7,275 bases of DNA from Verrucomicrobia bacterium UBA3214 (GTDB lineage: Bacteria; Verrucomicrobiota; Kiritimatiellia; RFP12; UBA1067), in assembly GCA_002363575.1 (NCBI GenBank), contig DEWI01000041.1, positions 1,864 to 9,138 of the forward strand, given 5' to 3'. The position numbers were made by a program, and so were the translations under genes. The notes under the pieces were generated by a model that had not been told where the DNA came from, did no database searches, and saw only the letters and a list, made by a program, of their open reading frames with translations. This document shows positions 1-6,343 of the stretch, one piece after another (position 1 is the stretch's first letter; each line of letters opens with the position of its first letter).

Positions 1-51
1 CGAGGCGAGGGAACCAACGCCGCGAAGCACGCCAAACAAACGCACTTGACC

Positions 52-1146
52 ATGACAGATTTCCAGAAAAAGACGGTCGCCGCCGGCGCGACAATGCTTG
101 CGCTGACGCTGGTAGTGGCGTTTGTCGCGCTGCTCGGCTGGTCGATACTCAAAGTCTTGTCGTACGTCTCGGCGGCGATTATCCCCGTCGTGACAGGATT
201 TTTCCTTTCGCTGTTTTTCAAGCCGTACTACCGGTTCTGGCTGAAGACGGTGCGCAATCCGACGCTGGCGCTCGTGGCGATGCTCGCGTCGATACTGTTC
301 CCGATAGGCGTGTTCGCGTGGCATGCCGGTTCGCTCGCGGTGGAGCAGATCGTGAACTTGATCGCGCAAGGCCCCGAACTTGTCGCGAAAGTCCTGGAGT
401 GGTTCCGCGTGACGTTCCCGCGCGCCCGCTCGCTTCTCGACCAGTTGGGCGTGCCGTACGCGGAACTCCTCGATCTCTACAACTACTTCGGCGGCTACGG
501 GAAGGCGGCGAAGATGGCCGGCTCCGGCGCGCTGGGCTGCCTTTCCACGCTCGCGACGGTTTTCGTCTCGCTTATCTTCTTCGTATTCTTCCTGATGTCG
601 CGCCCGCGCACCGGCGCGGACATTGTCAATGAGCTGCCGTTTTTGAAGGAAGAGACGCGCGCGTTTGTCGCCGGGCAGATCGATGCGTTCGTCAATATCC
701 TCGTGTCGTTCTTCCAGCGCCAGACGCTGATCTGCCTTCTCGAAGGCGTCATGTACGGCGTCGGGTTCGCGCTCGTCGGCCTGCAGTACGGCTTCATGAT
801 CGGCTTCGTGCTGGGCGTGCTGAACCTGATCCCGATGTTCGGTTCGCTCGTCTGCCTGCCCATGGCGCTGCCGCTCGCGTACTTCGGGCAAGGAGGCTCG
901 GCCATGCGCCTTGTCCTCGTTCTCGGCGTCTGGGGCCTGGGGCAGGTGGCCGACGGATATTTTATCACGCCGCGCATACAGGGCAACAAGACGGGGCTGG
1001 GCTACGCCGGCGTCGTATTCAGCTTTTTCTTCTGGTCCATCGTTCTCGGGCCGATGCTCGGGCTTTTGCTGGCGATACCGCTGTCGGCTTTCTGCACGGT
1101 GCTGTGGCGCGCGCTCAAATCGCGGTACATCAAACCTGTGGTGTGA
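52..1146 (+). CDS. AI-2E family transporter (PerM/YdiK-like membrane protein)
   Basis: A 364-residue polytopic inner-membrane protein of the AI-2E/PerM transporter family (PF01594 type), whose members export small molecules or act as ion antiporters; the substrate cannot be read from sequence. Hydrophobic segments lie near residues 12-35, 40-57, 70-90, 160-182, 230-256, 258-280, 285-305 and 318-352, with a more polar stretch around 95-155. Family hallmarks are the LNLIPMFGSL segment (about 257-266) and the downstream YFITPRIQGNKTGL segment (about 303-316), matching the family's conserved NxIP and PxIxG motifs. Length is typical. The start is uncertain: ATG at 52 was chosen, TTG at 46 is in frame, no Shine-Dalgarno sequence is seen, and the frame stays open to the left edge, so the true start could lie outside the window. 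A second frame has a stop at 47-49 (last residues STPNKRT), possibly the tail of an upstream gene ending 2 bp before ATG 52. Family assignment is confident; substrate unknown. Confidence 0.88.
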   Translation: MTDFQKKTVAAGATMLALTLVVAFVALLGWSILKVLSYVSAAIIPVVTGFFLSLFFKPYYRFWLKTVRNPTLALVAMLASILFPIGVFAWHAGSLAVEQIVNLIAQGPELVAKVLEWFRVTFPRARSLLDQLGVPYAELLDLYNYFGGYGKAAKMAGSGALGCLSTLATVFVSLIFFVFFLMSRPRTGADIVNELPFLKEETRAFVAGQIDAFVNILVSFFQRQTLICLLEGVMYGVGFALVGLQYGFMIGFVLGVLNLIPMFGSLVCLPMALPLAYFGQGGSAMRLVLVLGVWGLGQVADGYFITPRIQGNKTGLGYAGVVFSFFFWSIVLGPMLGLLLAIPLSAFCTVLWRALKSRYIKPVV

Positions 1147-1191
1147 CGGGCCGCCCGGCGCGCCCGCCTCCGCAAAATCCATGCCCGCCTG

Positions 1192-1197
1192 TAAAAT
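1192..1197 (+). promoter_or_regulatory. possible -10 element upstream of lysA
   Basis: TAAAAT occurs in the 144-bp gap before lysA, one of the few AT-rich islands in an otherwise GC-rich spacer (gtaaaatatattg). It would place transcription start near 1204 and give a leader of about 87 nt. No convincing -35 hexamer lies 16-18 bp upstream and the TG dinucleotide is not at the extended -10 spacing. This is a weak candidate supported mainly by base composition and position. Confidence 0.3.
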
Positions 1198-1290
1198 ATA
1201 TTGATTCCGGATCCCCGGCGAAACGGATGCAATCCACGCCGAACGCCGCCGCGCCGCAACCGTAAAAACGCAAGCAACAAACGACAATCC

Positions 1291-2565
1291 ATGAGAAGAC
1301 TGCCATTCACACGCGAAAAGCTCGAGGAGATTGCGGCGAAGTGGCCCACTCCTTTCCACATCTACGACGAGAAGGCGATACGCGAGAACGCAAAGCGCCT
1401 GAAGAAGGCGTTTTCGTGGAACAAGGGCTTTCGCGAGTATTTCGCCGTCAAGGCCGCGCCCAACCCGCAGCTTATGACGATTCTCAAAGACTACGATTTC
1501 GGCAGCGACTGTTCGTCGATGGCGGAACTCGTGCTTGCGGAGAAGACGGGCAACACCGGAGAGGCGATCATGTTCACGTCGAACGACACGCCCGCCGAGG
1601 AGTTCGCCAAGGCGTGGGAGCTGGGCGCCATCATCAATCTCGACGACATCACGCACTGGGATTTCATGCTCGAAGCCGTGCGCCCCGCCATCGCCGCCAG
1701 CGCCGATCCGGAAGGCGCGCTTGCCTCGCGCGTCATGTGCTGCCGCTACAACCCCGGGCCGCTCAAGGGCGGCAACGCGATCATCGGCAAGCCGGAAGAG
1801 GCGAAATACGGCTTCACGCGCGAGCAGCTTTTCGAGTGCTACGCGCGCATGAAGGAGGCCGGCGTGCGGCGCTTCGGGCTCCATACCATGGTCGCCTCCA
1901 ACGAGCTGGACCCGGAATACATAATCGACACGGCGCGCATGCTTTTCTCGCTCGCCGCGGAGATTCACGAAAAGCTCGGCATCGATTTCGAGTTCGTCAA
2001 TATCGGCGGCGGCATCGGCATCCCCTACAAGCCAGGGCAGAAGGCGATGGATTTCGACTATGTCTCCGAAGGCATAGAGCGCGCGTACAAGGAGCTGGTC
2101 TCCGGCGCCGGCATGAAGCCCCTGCGTCTCTACATGGAGTGCGGGCGCTGCATAACCGGGCCCTACGGCTATCTCGTCGCGCGCGTGCGCCATATCAAGA
2201 ATACATATAGACTCTACGCCGGCCTCGACGCGTGCATGTCCAATCTCATGCGCCCCGCGCTGTACGGGGCGTATCACGAAATCGTCGTGCCCGGCAAGGA
2301 GGATTCCACGGAGACGAGCGTTTACGACGTCACCGGATCGCTTTGCGAGAACAACGACAAGTTTGCGATCCAGCGCATGCTTCCCGTGCTGGAGCGCGGC
2401 GACCTCGTCGTGATTTGCGACGCCGGCGCGCACGGCCACGCGATGGGCTTCCAGTACAACGGCAAGCTGCGCTCCGCCGAGCTTCTCCTCCAGACGAACG
2501 GCGAAGTCCGCGAGATTCGCCGCGCCGAAACGCTGGACGACTATTTCGCGACCTTGAAATGGTGA
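1291..2565 (+). CDS. lysA: diaminopimelate decarboxylase (atypical CENND clade)
   Basis: A 424-residue fold-type III PLP decarboxylase (alanine-racemase-like barrel followed by a C-terminal beta domain). It is predicted to convert meso-diaminopimelate to lysine and CO2 in the cytosol. The PLP lysine is probably K54 in YFAVKAAPNPQLM. The phosphate-binding glycine loop is NIGGGIG at 237-243. The segment MECGRCITGPYG (282-293) corresponds to the family's ExGR region. C352 in GSLCENNDKFA aligns with the cysteine of the canonical CESGD motif that contacts substrate across the dimer, and Y389 in QYNGKLRSAE lies where the family has its YN motif. The usual HIGS motif is replaced by LHTMVASNE (197-205). 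ATG 1291 was chosen because residues encoded upstream (from TTG 1201) are Arg/Asn-rich and unlike the family, although no clear Shine-Dalgarno sequence precedes it. It is followed by asd of the same pathway, supporting a diaminopimelate role over other group IV decarboxylases such as carboxynorspermidine decarboxylase. Substrate specificity remains inferred. Confidence 0.82.
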   Translation: MRRLPFTREKLEEIAAKWPTPFHIYDEKAIRENAKRLKKAFSWNKGFREYFAVKAAPNPQLMTILKDYDFGSDCSSMAELVLAEKTGNTGEAIMFTSNDTPAEEFAKAWELGAIINLDDITHWDFMLEAVRPAIAASADPEGALASRVMCCRYNPGPLKGGNAIIGKPEEAKYGFTREQLFECYARMKEAGVRRFGLHTMVASNELDPEYIIDTARMLFSLAAEIHEKLGIDFEFVNIGGGIGIPYKPGQKAMDFDYVSEGIERAYKELVSGAGMKPLRLYMECGRCITGPYGYLVARVRHIKNTYRLYAGLDACMSNLMRPALYGAYHEIVVPGKEDSTETSVYDVTGSLCENNDKFAIQRMLPVLERGDLVVICDAGAHGHAMGFQYNGKLRSAELLLQTNGEVREIRRAETLDDYFATLKW

Positions 2566-2571
2566 AGCGGC

Positions 2572-2589
2572 GCGGCGGAAGAACGCCGC
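2572..2589 (+). other. GC stem-loop between lysA and asd
   Basis: GCGGCG (2572-2577) and CGCCGC (2584-2589) form a perfect 6-bp stem with a GAAGAA loop, 7 nt after the lysA stop. No T-run follows, so it is not a classical intrinsic terminator. It could stabilise the upstream message 3' end or reduce readthrough into asd, or simply reflect high GC content. Confidence 0.35.
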
Positions 2590-2629
2590 CCGCATCCGGC
2601 AGGGCAGATTTCACAGGAATGGATTTACC

Positions 2630-3640
2630 ATGAAAAAATACAACATAGGTTTGGTCGGAGTCGGCGCAGTCGGCTCCGAGATGATCAAGGTTTTGAAGGA
2701 ACGCAACTTCCCCTGCGGGAAGGTACAGGTCTTCGCGTCGCGCGAACGCGACGAGAAGATCCTTGGCGAGACCTACCACGTGCTGCCGGCGACGGAGGAT
2801 TCGTTCGCCGGACTCGATATCGTCCTCTTCGCCGGCAAGACCGATGTCGCGATCCGCCTCAAGGACGCGGTCGTGAAGGCCGGCGCGAAGATGATCGACA
2901 ACTCGCGCGCATTCCGCCAGGATCCCGATGTCCCGCTCGTCGTCCCGCAAGTCAATGCGGAGGATCTCGATTGGAACAAGGGCGTCATCGCCAACCCCAA
3001 CTGCACGACGGCGATCATGCTCGAGGCTGTGGCGCCGCTGCATCGCGCAAAGCGCTTGCGCCGTCTCATCGCCTCCACCTACCAGGCGGCGTCCGGCGCC
3101 GGCGCGCCCGGGCTTGCCGAGCTGGAGGAGCAGATGCGCGAGCATGTCGAAGGGCGCCAGCCGACGGTCAAGGCGTTTCAGCACCAGCTCGTCGGCAACC
3201 TCATTCCGCACATCGACAAATTCGACGAGACGAACTGGTACACTCTCGAGGAGCTGAAGATGCGCAATGAAGCGCGCAAGATGCTTCACGCCCCGGAGCT
3301 GATGGTCTCTTGCACGTCGGTGCGCGTGCCGATCGCGCGCGCGCATTCCGAGTCGCTCAATCTCGAGTTCGAGGAGGACGTCACGCCCGAGGAGGCGCGC
3401 GAGATTCTGCGCGGCGCCGAAGGCGTCAAGCTCGTCGATGATCCTCTGAACGGCGGCTACCCTATGCCGCTCGACGCCACGGACAAGTACGACGTCCTCG
3501 CCGGACGCATCCGCCAGGATATATCGCGCAACGACAGGAAGGGGCTGGACATGTTCGTCTCCGGAGACCAGCTCCTGCGCGGTGCGGCTTTGAATGCAGT
3601 CGAAATCGCCGAGCATCTCGTCAAGCGCGGTCTCGTGTGA
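2630..3640 (+). CDS. asd: aspartate-semialdehyde dehydrogenase
   Basis: A 336-residue cytosolic enzyme that reduces L-aspartyl-4-phosphate to L-aspartate-4-semialdehyde with NADPH, the branch point to lysine/meso-DAP, threonine and methionine. The N-terminal Rossmann domain starts with GLVGVGAVG (7-15, GxGxxG). The catalytic cysteine is C125 in NPNCTT, the conserved glutamine is Q152 in YQAASGAG, and the substrate-binding pair is R232 and H239 in CTSVRVPIARAHSE, with the 7-residue spacing seen for R267 and H274 of the E. coli enzyme. The C-terminal helix segment SGDQLLRGAALNAVEIAE (311-328) is typical. Length matches the usual 330-370 residues. A modest ribosome site (AGGA at 2615-2618 or GGA at 2621-2623) precedes ATG 2630. 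The gene follows lysA by 64 bp, so a two-gene biosynthetic operon is likely. Function is confident; all catalytic residues are present. Confidence 0.96.
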   Translation: MKKYNIGLVGVGAVGSEMIKVLKERNFPCGKVQVFASRERDEKILGETYHVLPATEDSFAGLDIVLFAGKTDVAIRLKDAVVKAGAKMIDNSRAFRQDPDVPLVVPQVNAEDLDWNKGVIANPNCTTAIMLEAVAPLHRAKRLRRLIASTYQAASGAGAPGLAELEEQMREHVEGRQPTVKAFQHQLVGNLIPHIDKFDETNWYTLEELKMRNEARKMLHAPELMVSCTSVRVPIARAHSESLNLEFEEDVTPEEAREILRGAEGVKLVDDPLNGGYPMPLDATDKYDVLAGRIRQDISRNDRKGLDMFVSGDQLLRGAALNAVEIAEHLVKRGLV

Positions 3641-3665
3641 GGCGGCGCTAGGCCGCGACGGTTCT

Positions 3666-3686
3666 CCGGGGCGCGGTCGCGCCCGG
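3666..3686 (+). terminator. GC-rich hairpin after asd, possible terminator
   Basis: CCGGGGCGC (3666-3674) pairs with GCGCCCGG (3679-3686) with one bulged G and a GGTC loop, 25 nt after the asd stop. It is the strongest hairpin between asd and the TetR gene, but no U-tract follows, so termination here would need Rho or a U-independent mechanism. The whole spacer (3641-3735) is extremely GC-rich and contains further overlapping palindromes such as GGCGGCCGCC at 3685-3694. Treat as a candidate only. Confidence 0.35.
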
Positions 3687-3734
3687 CGGCCGCCGCGGCG
3701 CGCCCGGCTTGTCCGGCGCCAGCGACCTTCGAAA

Positions 3735-3742
3735 AGGGAGGG
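3735..3742 (+). promoter_or_regulatory. strong ribosome binding site of the TetR gene
   Basis: AGGGAGGG with the GGAG core 5 nt from ATG 3746 is the only strong Shine-Dalgarno sequence in the window. It fixes the start of the TetR gene and contrasts with the weak or missing sites before the AI-2E, lysA, tadA and yeaD genes. Confidence 0.7.
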
Positions 3743-3745
3743 CAA

Positions 3746-4333
3746 ATGAAAATCGACCACGAGCAGCGCAAGCGTCAAATCATCGCGACGAGCATACGTC
3801 TCTTCGCGAAGTGGGGCTACAGCGCCGTGAACTTCGGCATGCTCGCCAAGGAACTCGGCCTTGCAAGGACGCTGATCTACACGTACTTCAAGGACAAGCG
3901 CTCCATTTTCAACGATGCGATCACCGGCGTGACGAATCGCGTCGAGGCCAAGTACGCCGAAGTCGTGCATTCCCGCCAAAGCGCCGACGCGAAGCTCCGC
4001 CAGATTTGCATGACCGTCCTGGCGATGCTTTTCGACAACCGCGAATTCGTGTGCGTGATAGCCGACGTGCTCGCTGCGCAGCGCCGCAAAGGCGAAATCC
4101 CCGTTGACAAGGTCGATGAACACACGCGCGGATTGAAGCGCATTCTGCGGTTGCTGATCGGCGAAGCCGTCCGCAGGGGAGAGTACCGCGAAGACTGCAA
4201 CCCGATTCGCGTGATGCATCTTTTGTATTCGCAGTTCGAGGCAGTGGCTCTGCGCCTCACGATCACAGGCGGCGCGGAACTTTCGTCCAGCATCGACCAG
4301 ATCGACGCCATACTCGCGACGCTGCGCCGCTGA
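3746..4333 (+). CDS. TetR/AcrR family transcriptional regulator
   Basis: A 195-residue one-component regulator. Residues 8-54 form the TetR N-terminal DNA-binding domain: helix 1 (RKRQIIATSIRLFAKWGY, 8-25) is followed by the helix-turn-helix VNFGMLAKELGLARTLIYTYFKDK (28-51), ending in the family-typical YxYFxxK. Residues from about 57 onward are all-helical and diverse, as in the ligand-binding and dimerisation domain, so neither ligand nor target can be named. Length is typical. The start is well supported by AGGGAGGG at 3735-3742. No promoter-like hexamers are seen in its GC-rich upstream spacer, so it may be read from the lysA-asd transcript. It lies 176 bp upstream of the FHA-tadA gene in the same orientation. 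The inverted repeat at the tadA promoter is a possible operator, but this link is inference only. Confidence 0.9.
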   Translation: MKIDHEQRKRQIIATSIRLFAKWGYSAVNFGMLAKELGLARTLIYTYFKDKRSIFNDAITGVTNRVEAKYAEVVHSRQSADAKLRQICMTVLAMLFDNREFVCVIADVLAAQRRKGEIPVDKVDEHTRGLKRILRLLIGEAVRRGEYREDCNPIRVMHLLYSQFEAVALRLTITGGAELSSSIDQIDAILATLRR

Positions 4334-4334
4334 A

Positions 4335-4354
4335 CGCGCCTTCGCCGCGGCGCG
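4335..4354 (+). other. stem-loop just after the TetR gene
   Basis: CGCGCC (4335-4340) pairs with GGCGCG (4349-4354) across an 8-nt loop, starting 2 nt after the TetR stop. It lacks a T-tract. A separate perfect 10-bp palindrome, TTCGCGCGAA, follows at 4358-4367. They could act as a weak terminator or a binding site, or be chance in GC-rich DNA. Confidence 0.25.
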
Positions 4355-4444
4355 AGGTTCGCGCGAATGCGGCGTTCCAGCCCGGCAAAGAGCGCAGCCC
4401 GCGCGGCAAAAAACAAATTACCTCCCCCGCAGAGCGCCGAATTT

Positions 4445-4453
4445 TGCTATAAT
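4445..4453 (+). promoter_or_regulatory. extended -10 promoter of the tadA-tadB unit
   Basis: TGCTATAAT is a perfect extended -10 element (TGn plus the TATAAT consensus), the clearest sigma-70-type signal in the window. The window 17 bp upstream (around 4425-4430) is C-rich and has no -35 hexamer, which is tolerated by extended -10 promoters. Transcription is expected to start near 4460, giving a leader of about 50 nt before ATG 4510. Confidence 0.7.
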
Positions 4454-4458
4454 AGCGC

Positions 4459-4485
4459 CGTTCGCCGGTCCGTTGGCCGCGAACG
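4459..4485 (+). promoter_or_regulatory. inverted repeat at the tadA transcription start (operator or leader hairpin)
   Basis: CGTTCGC (4459-4465) and GCGAACG (4479-4485) are perfect 7-bp inverted copies separated by 13 bp. The left arm begins 6 bp after the TATAAT box, so the dyad covers the expected start site and early leader. As DNA it is placed like a repressor operator; as RNA it would form a stem at the 5' end of the message. The TetR gene immediately upstream is a candidate regulator, but nothing in the sequence proves the link. Confidence 0.4.
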
Positions 4486-4509
4486 CAAGACATTCAAAAG
4501 CTTTATGCA

Positions 4510-6282
4510 ATGCTGGAACTGACGACGCTAATTGGTGGAGTGCGCGAAATGCGCGGCTTGAGCGACGGCTCGTACATAATCGGGCGCGGCGCGGCATGCC
4601 GCATTCGCCTGCCGTTCGAGAATGTAAGCGAGCGCCACGCCATACTCACCGTGCGCGGCGGCCAGGTCGTCTTGGAAGATTTGCATTCGGCCGGCGGGAC
4701 GTTCGTCAATGGCGAGGAGATACGCCGCCCCGTGGCTCTGGACGGCACGAAGGTCGTGCAGATCGGCGACAGCATGCTTCGCGTGAGCGAAGAACCGGAC
4801 GAGACAGGGCGCATGGACGGCGCAGGCGCCGCCGAAGACGCCGCCGGGGATGGCGGGGACGGAGCGGCCGAGTACGAGGAGCCTTTCGAAGACGGGCAGG
4901 TCGCGCAGGACGTCGATAGCATACCGGAGCCAGCCGAAGAAGATGAAAACGCCGCCGCGGAACGCGACGAGCAGCGCGAAATCCGCCGCAGCGTCCACCG
5001 GCAGATCGTCGATGAACTTCTCAAGCGTCTCGACATGAAGCGCCTGACGCTCGACGGGGTGGATCGCGACGGCCTGGAAGAAATGGCGCGCGCGAAAATC
5101 CGCCAGATCATCTCCGAAGTCGTTGCGAAAGGGCGCCTCCCCGCGGAGATCGATCCGCAACGGCTTGAAGAGGATATCTTCAACGAGGCGATGCGCCTGG
5201 GGCCGCTCGAAGATTTGATCGCCGACGACACCGTGAGCGAAATCATGGTCAACGGCCCGGAAAAAGTCTATGTGGAGCGCGCGGGCAAGCTGATGCTCAC
5301 GGACTGCCAGTTCGCCGACGACGCGAGCGTGCGAGCCGTCATAGAGCGCATCGTCGCGCCGCTCGGGCGCCGCATCGACGAATCCTCTCCGTATGTCGAT
5401 GCGCGTCTGGCGGATGGCAGCCGCGTGAATGCGATCATCGAGCCGCTCTCGCTTTCCGGCCCGATCATCACGATCCGCAAATTTTCGTCGAAGGCGCTCA
5501 CGACGGCCGACTTCATACGTTTCGGCACATGGACGCACAACGCCGCCGAGTTCATGCGCCTTTGCGTTCTGCTGAGGAAGAATATCATCGTCGCCGGCGG
5601 CACCGGCTCCGGCAAGACCACTCTCCTCAATCTTCTCTCCGGCTACATACCCCGCGACGAGCGCATAATCACGATAGAAGACGCCGCGGAACTCCGCCTG
5701 CGCCAGCCGCATGTGATCCGCCTTGAAGCGCGCCCCGCGAATATCGAGGGCAAGGGCGCCGTCACTATCCGCGACCTCGTGAAAAACTGCCTGCGCATGC
5801 GCCCGGACCGCATAATCGTCGGCGAATGCCGCGGCGGCGAGGCGCTCGACATGCTCCAGGCGATGAACACCGGCCACGACGGTTCGCTCACGACCGTGCA
5901 TGCGAATTCCCCGCGCGATGTCGTTTCGCGTCTCGAGACGATGGTGATGATGAGCGGCATGGAACTTCCTTCGAAGGCGATCCGCGAGCAGATCGCCAGC
6001 GCCGTCGATGTGATAATCCACGAATCGAGAATGAGCGACGGCACGCGCAAGGTCGTGGCCATTTCCGAAGTCACGGGGCTGGAAGGCAGCCAGATCGTCA
6101 TGCAAGACATCTTCGTGTTCAAGCAGACCGGCGTGGGCGCGAACGGCAAGATTCTCGGCGAATTCAAGCCTACGGGCGCCATGCCGACGTGGTACGACCA
6201 GCTGGCCGGGCGCGGCATCCACTGCGACGCGGCGATGTTCGATCCCGCCTCGCGCAAGGTTTGCTCCCTTAGGATGGATTGA
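4510..6282 (+). CDS. tadA: FHA domain-TadA/CpaF fusion ATPase
   Basis: A 590-residue cytoplasmic secretion ATPase of the GspE/CpaF superfamily that powers Tad/Flp pilus assembly or related secretion. Residues 1-95 are an FHA domain, which binds phosphothreonine peptides: GRG at 25-27, SERH at 40-43 and GTFVNG at 63-68 are the hallmark residues, with the usual N of NGT replaced by G62. Residues 95-160 are an acidic, Gly/Ala/Glu-rich linker, probably disordered. Residues 160-340 are the CpaF N-terminal region. The ATPase core has Walker A GGTGSGKT (363-370), the Asp box ITIEDAAEL (387-395), Walker B RIIVGECRG (434-442) and the His box LTTVHANSP (460-468); all look intact. Plain CpaF is roughly 450-500 residues, so the extra length is the FHA part and linker. 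ATG 4510 places the FHA beta-strands at the N-terminus as expected; no Shine-Dalgarno sequence is seen. It is followed by tadB after 61 bp. ATPase call is very sure; exact machine is inferred. Confidence 0.93.
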   Translation: MLELTTLIGGVREMRGLSDGSYIIGRGAACRIRLPFENVSERHAILTVRGGQVVLEDLHSAGGTFVNGEEIRRPVALDGTKVVQIGDSMLRVSEEPDETGRMDGAGAAEDAAGDGGDGAAEYEEPFEDGQVAQDVDSIPEPAEEDENAAAERDEQREIRRSVHRQIVDELLKRLDMKRLTLDGVDRDGLEEMARAKIRQIISEVVAKGRLPAEIDPQRLEEDIFNEAMRLGPLEDLIADDTVSEIMVNGPEKVYVERAGKLMLTDCQFADDASVRAVIERIVAPLGRRIDESSPYVDARLADGSRVNAIIEPLSLSGPIITIRKFSSKALTTADFIRFGTWTHNAAEFMRLCVLLRKNIIVAGGTGSGKTTLLNLLSGYIPRDERIITIEDAAELRLRQPHVIRLEARPANIEGKGAVTIRDLVKNCLRMRPDRIIVGECRGGEALDMLQAMNTGHDGSLTTVHANSPRDVVSRLETMVMMSGMELPSKAIREQIASAVDVIIHESRMSDGTRKVVAISEVTGLEGSQIVMQDIFVFKQTGVGANGKILGEFKPTGAMPTWYDQLAGRGIHCDAAMFDPASRKVCSLRMD

Positions 6283-6343
6283 GCCTGGGCGGCACGGAAA
6301 CAGGTATTTAATCCACAGAGTCGGAACGCGAACGGGCAGGGAT

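Noticed and set aside
46..51. TTGACC as a -35 box at the AI-2E gene start
   Set aside because: It overlaps the predicted start codon and no -10 element follows at proper spacing outside coding sequence.
1201..1290. 30-codon upstream extension of lysA from TTG 1201
   Set aside because: The encoded residues are Arg/Asn-rich, unlike the family N-terminus, and overlap the probable promoter and leader; ATG 1291 gives a normal-length enzyme.
1147..1290. Possible lysine riboswitch upstream of lysA
   Set aside because: The gap is only 144 bp, shorter than a lysine riboswitch plus promoter, and I found no matching conserved helices.
3802..3811. Perfect palindrome CTTCGCGAAG inside the TetR gene
   Set aside because: It encodes part of the conserved helix 1 (LFAK), so codon constraint explains it; no evidence of an autoregulatory site.
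2330..4219. Long minus-strand open frame (629 codons) across the end of lysA, asd and most of the TetR gene
   Set aside because: It runs antisense through three recognisable genes and its translation is Arg/His/Asp-rich with no known domain. In GC-rich DNA the opposite-strand frame often lacks stops, so it is a shadow of the real genes.
4811..4990. Low-complexity Gly/Ala/Glu-rich stretch in tadA as a separate gene boundary or frameshift
   Set aside because: The reading frame is continuous, and an acidic flexible linker between the FHA and ATPase domains explains the composition.
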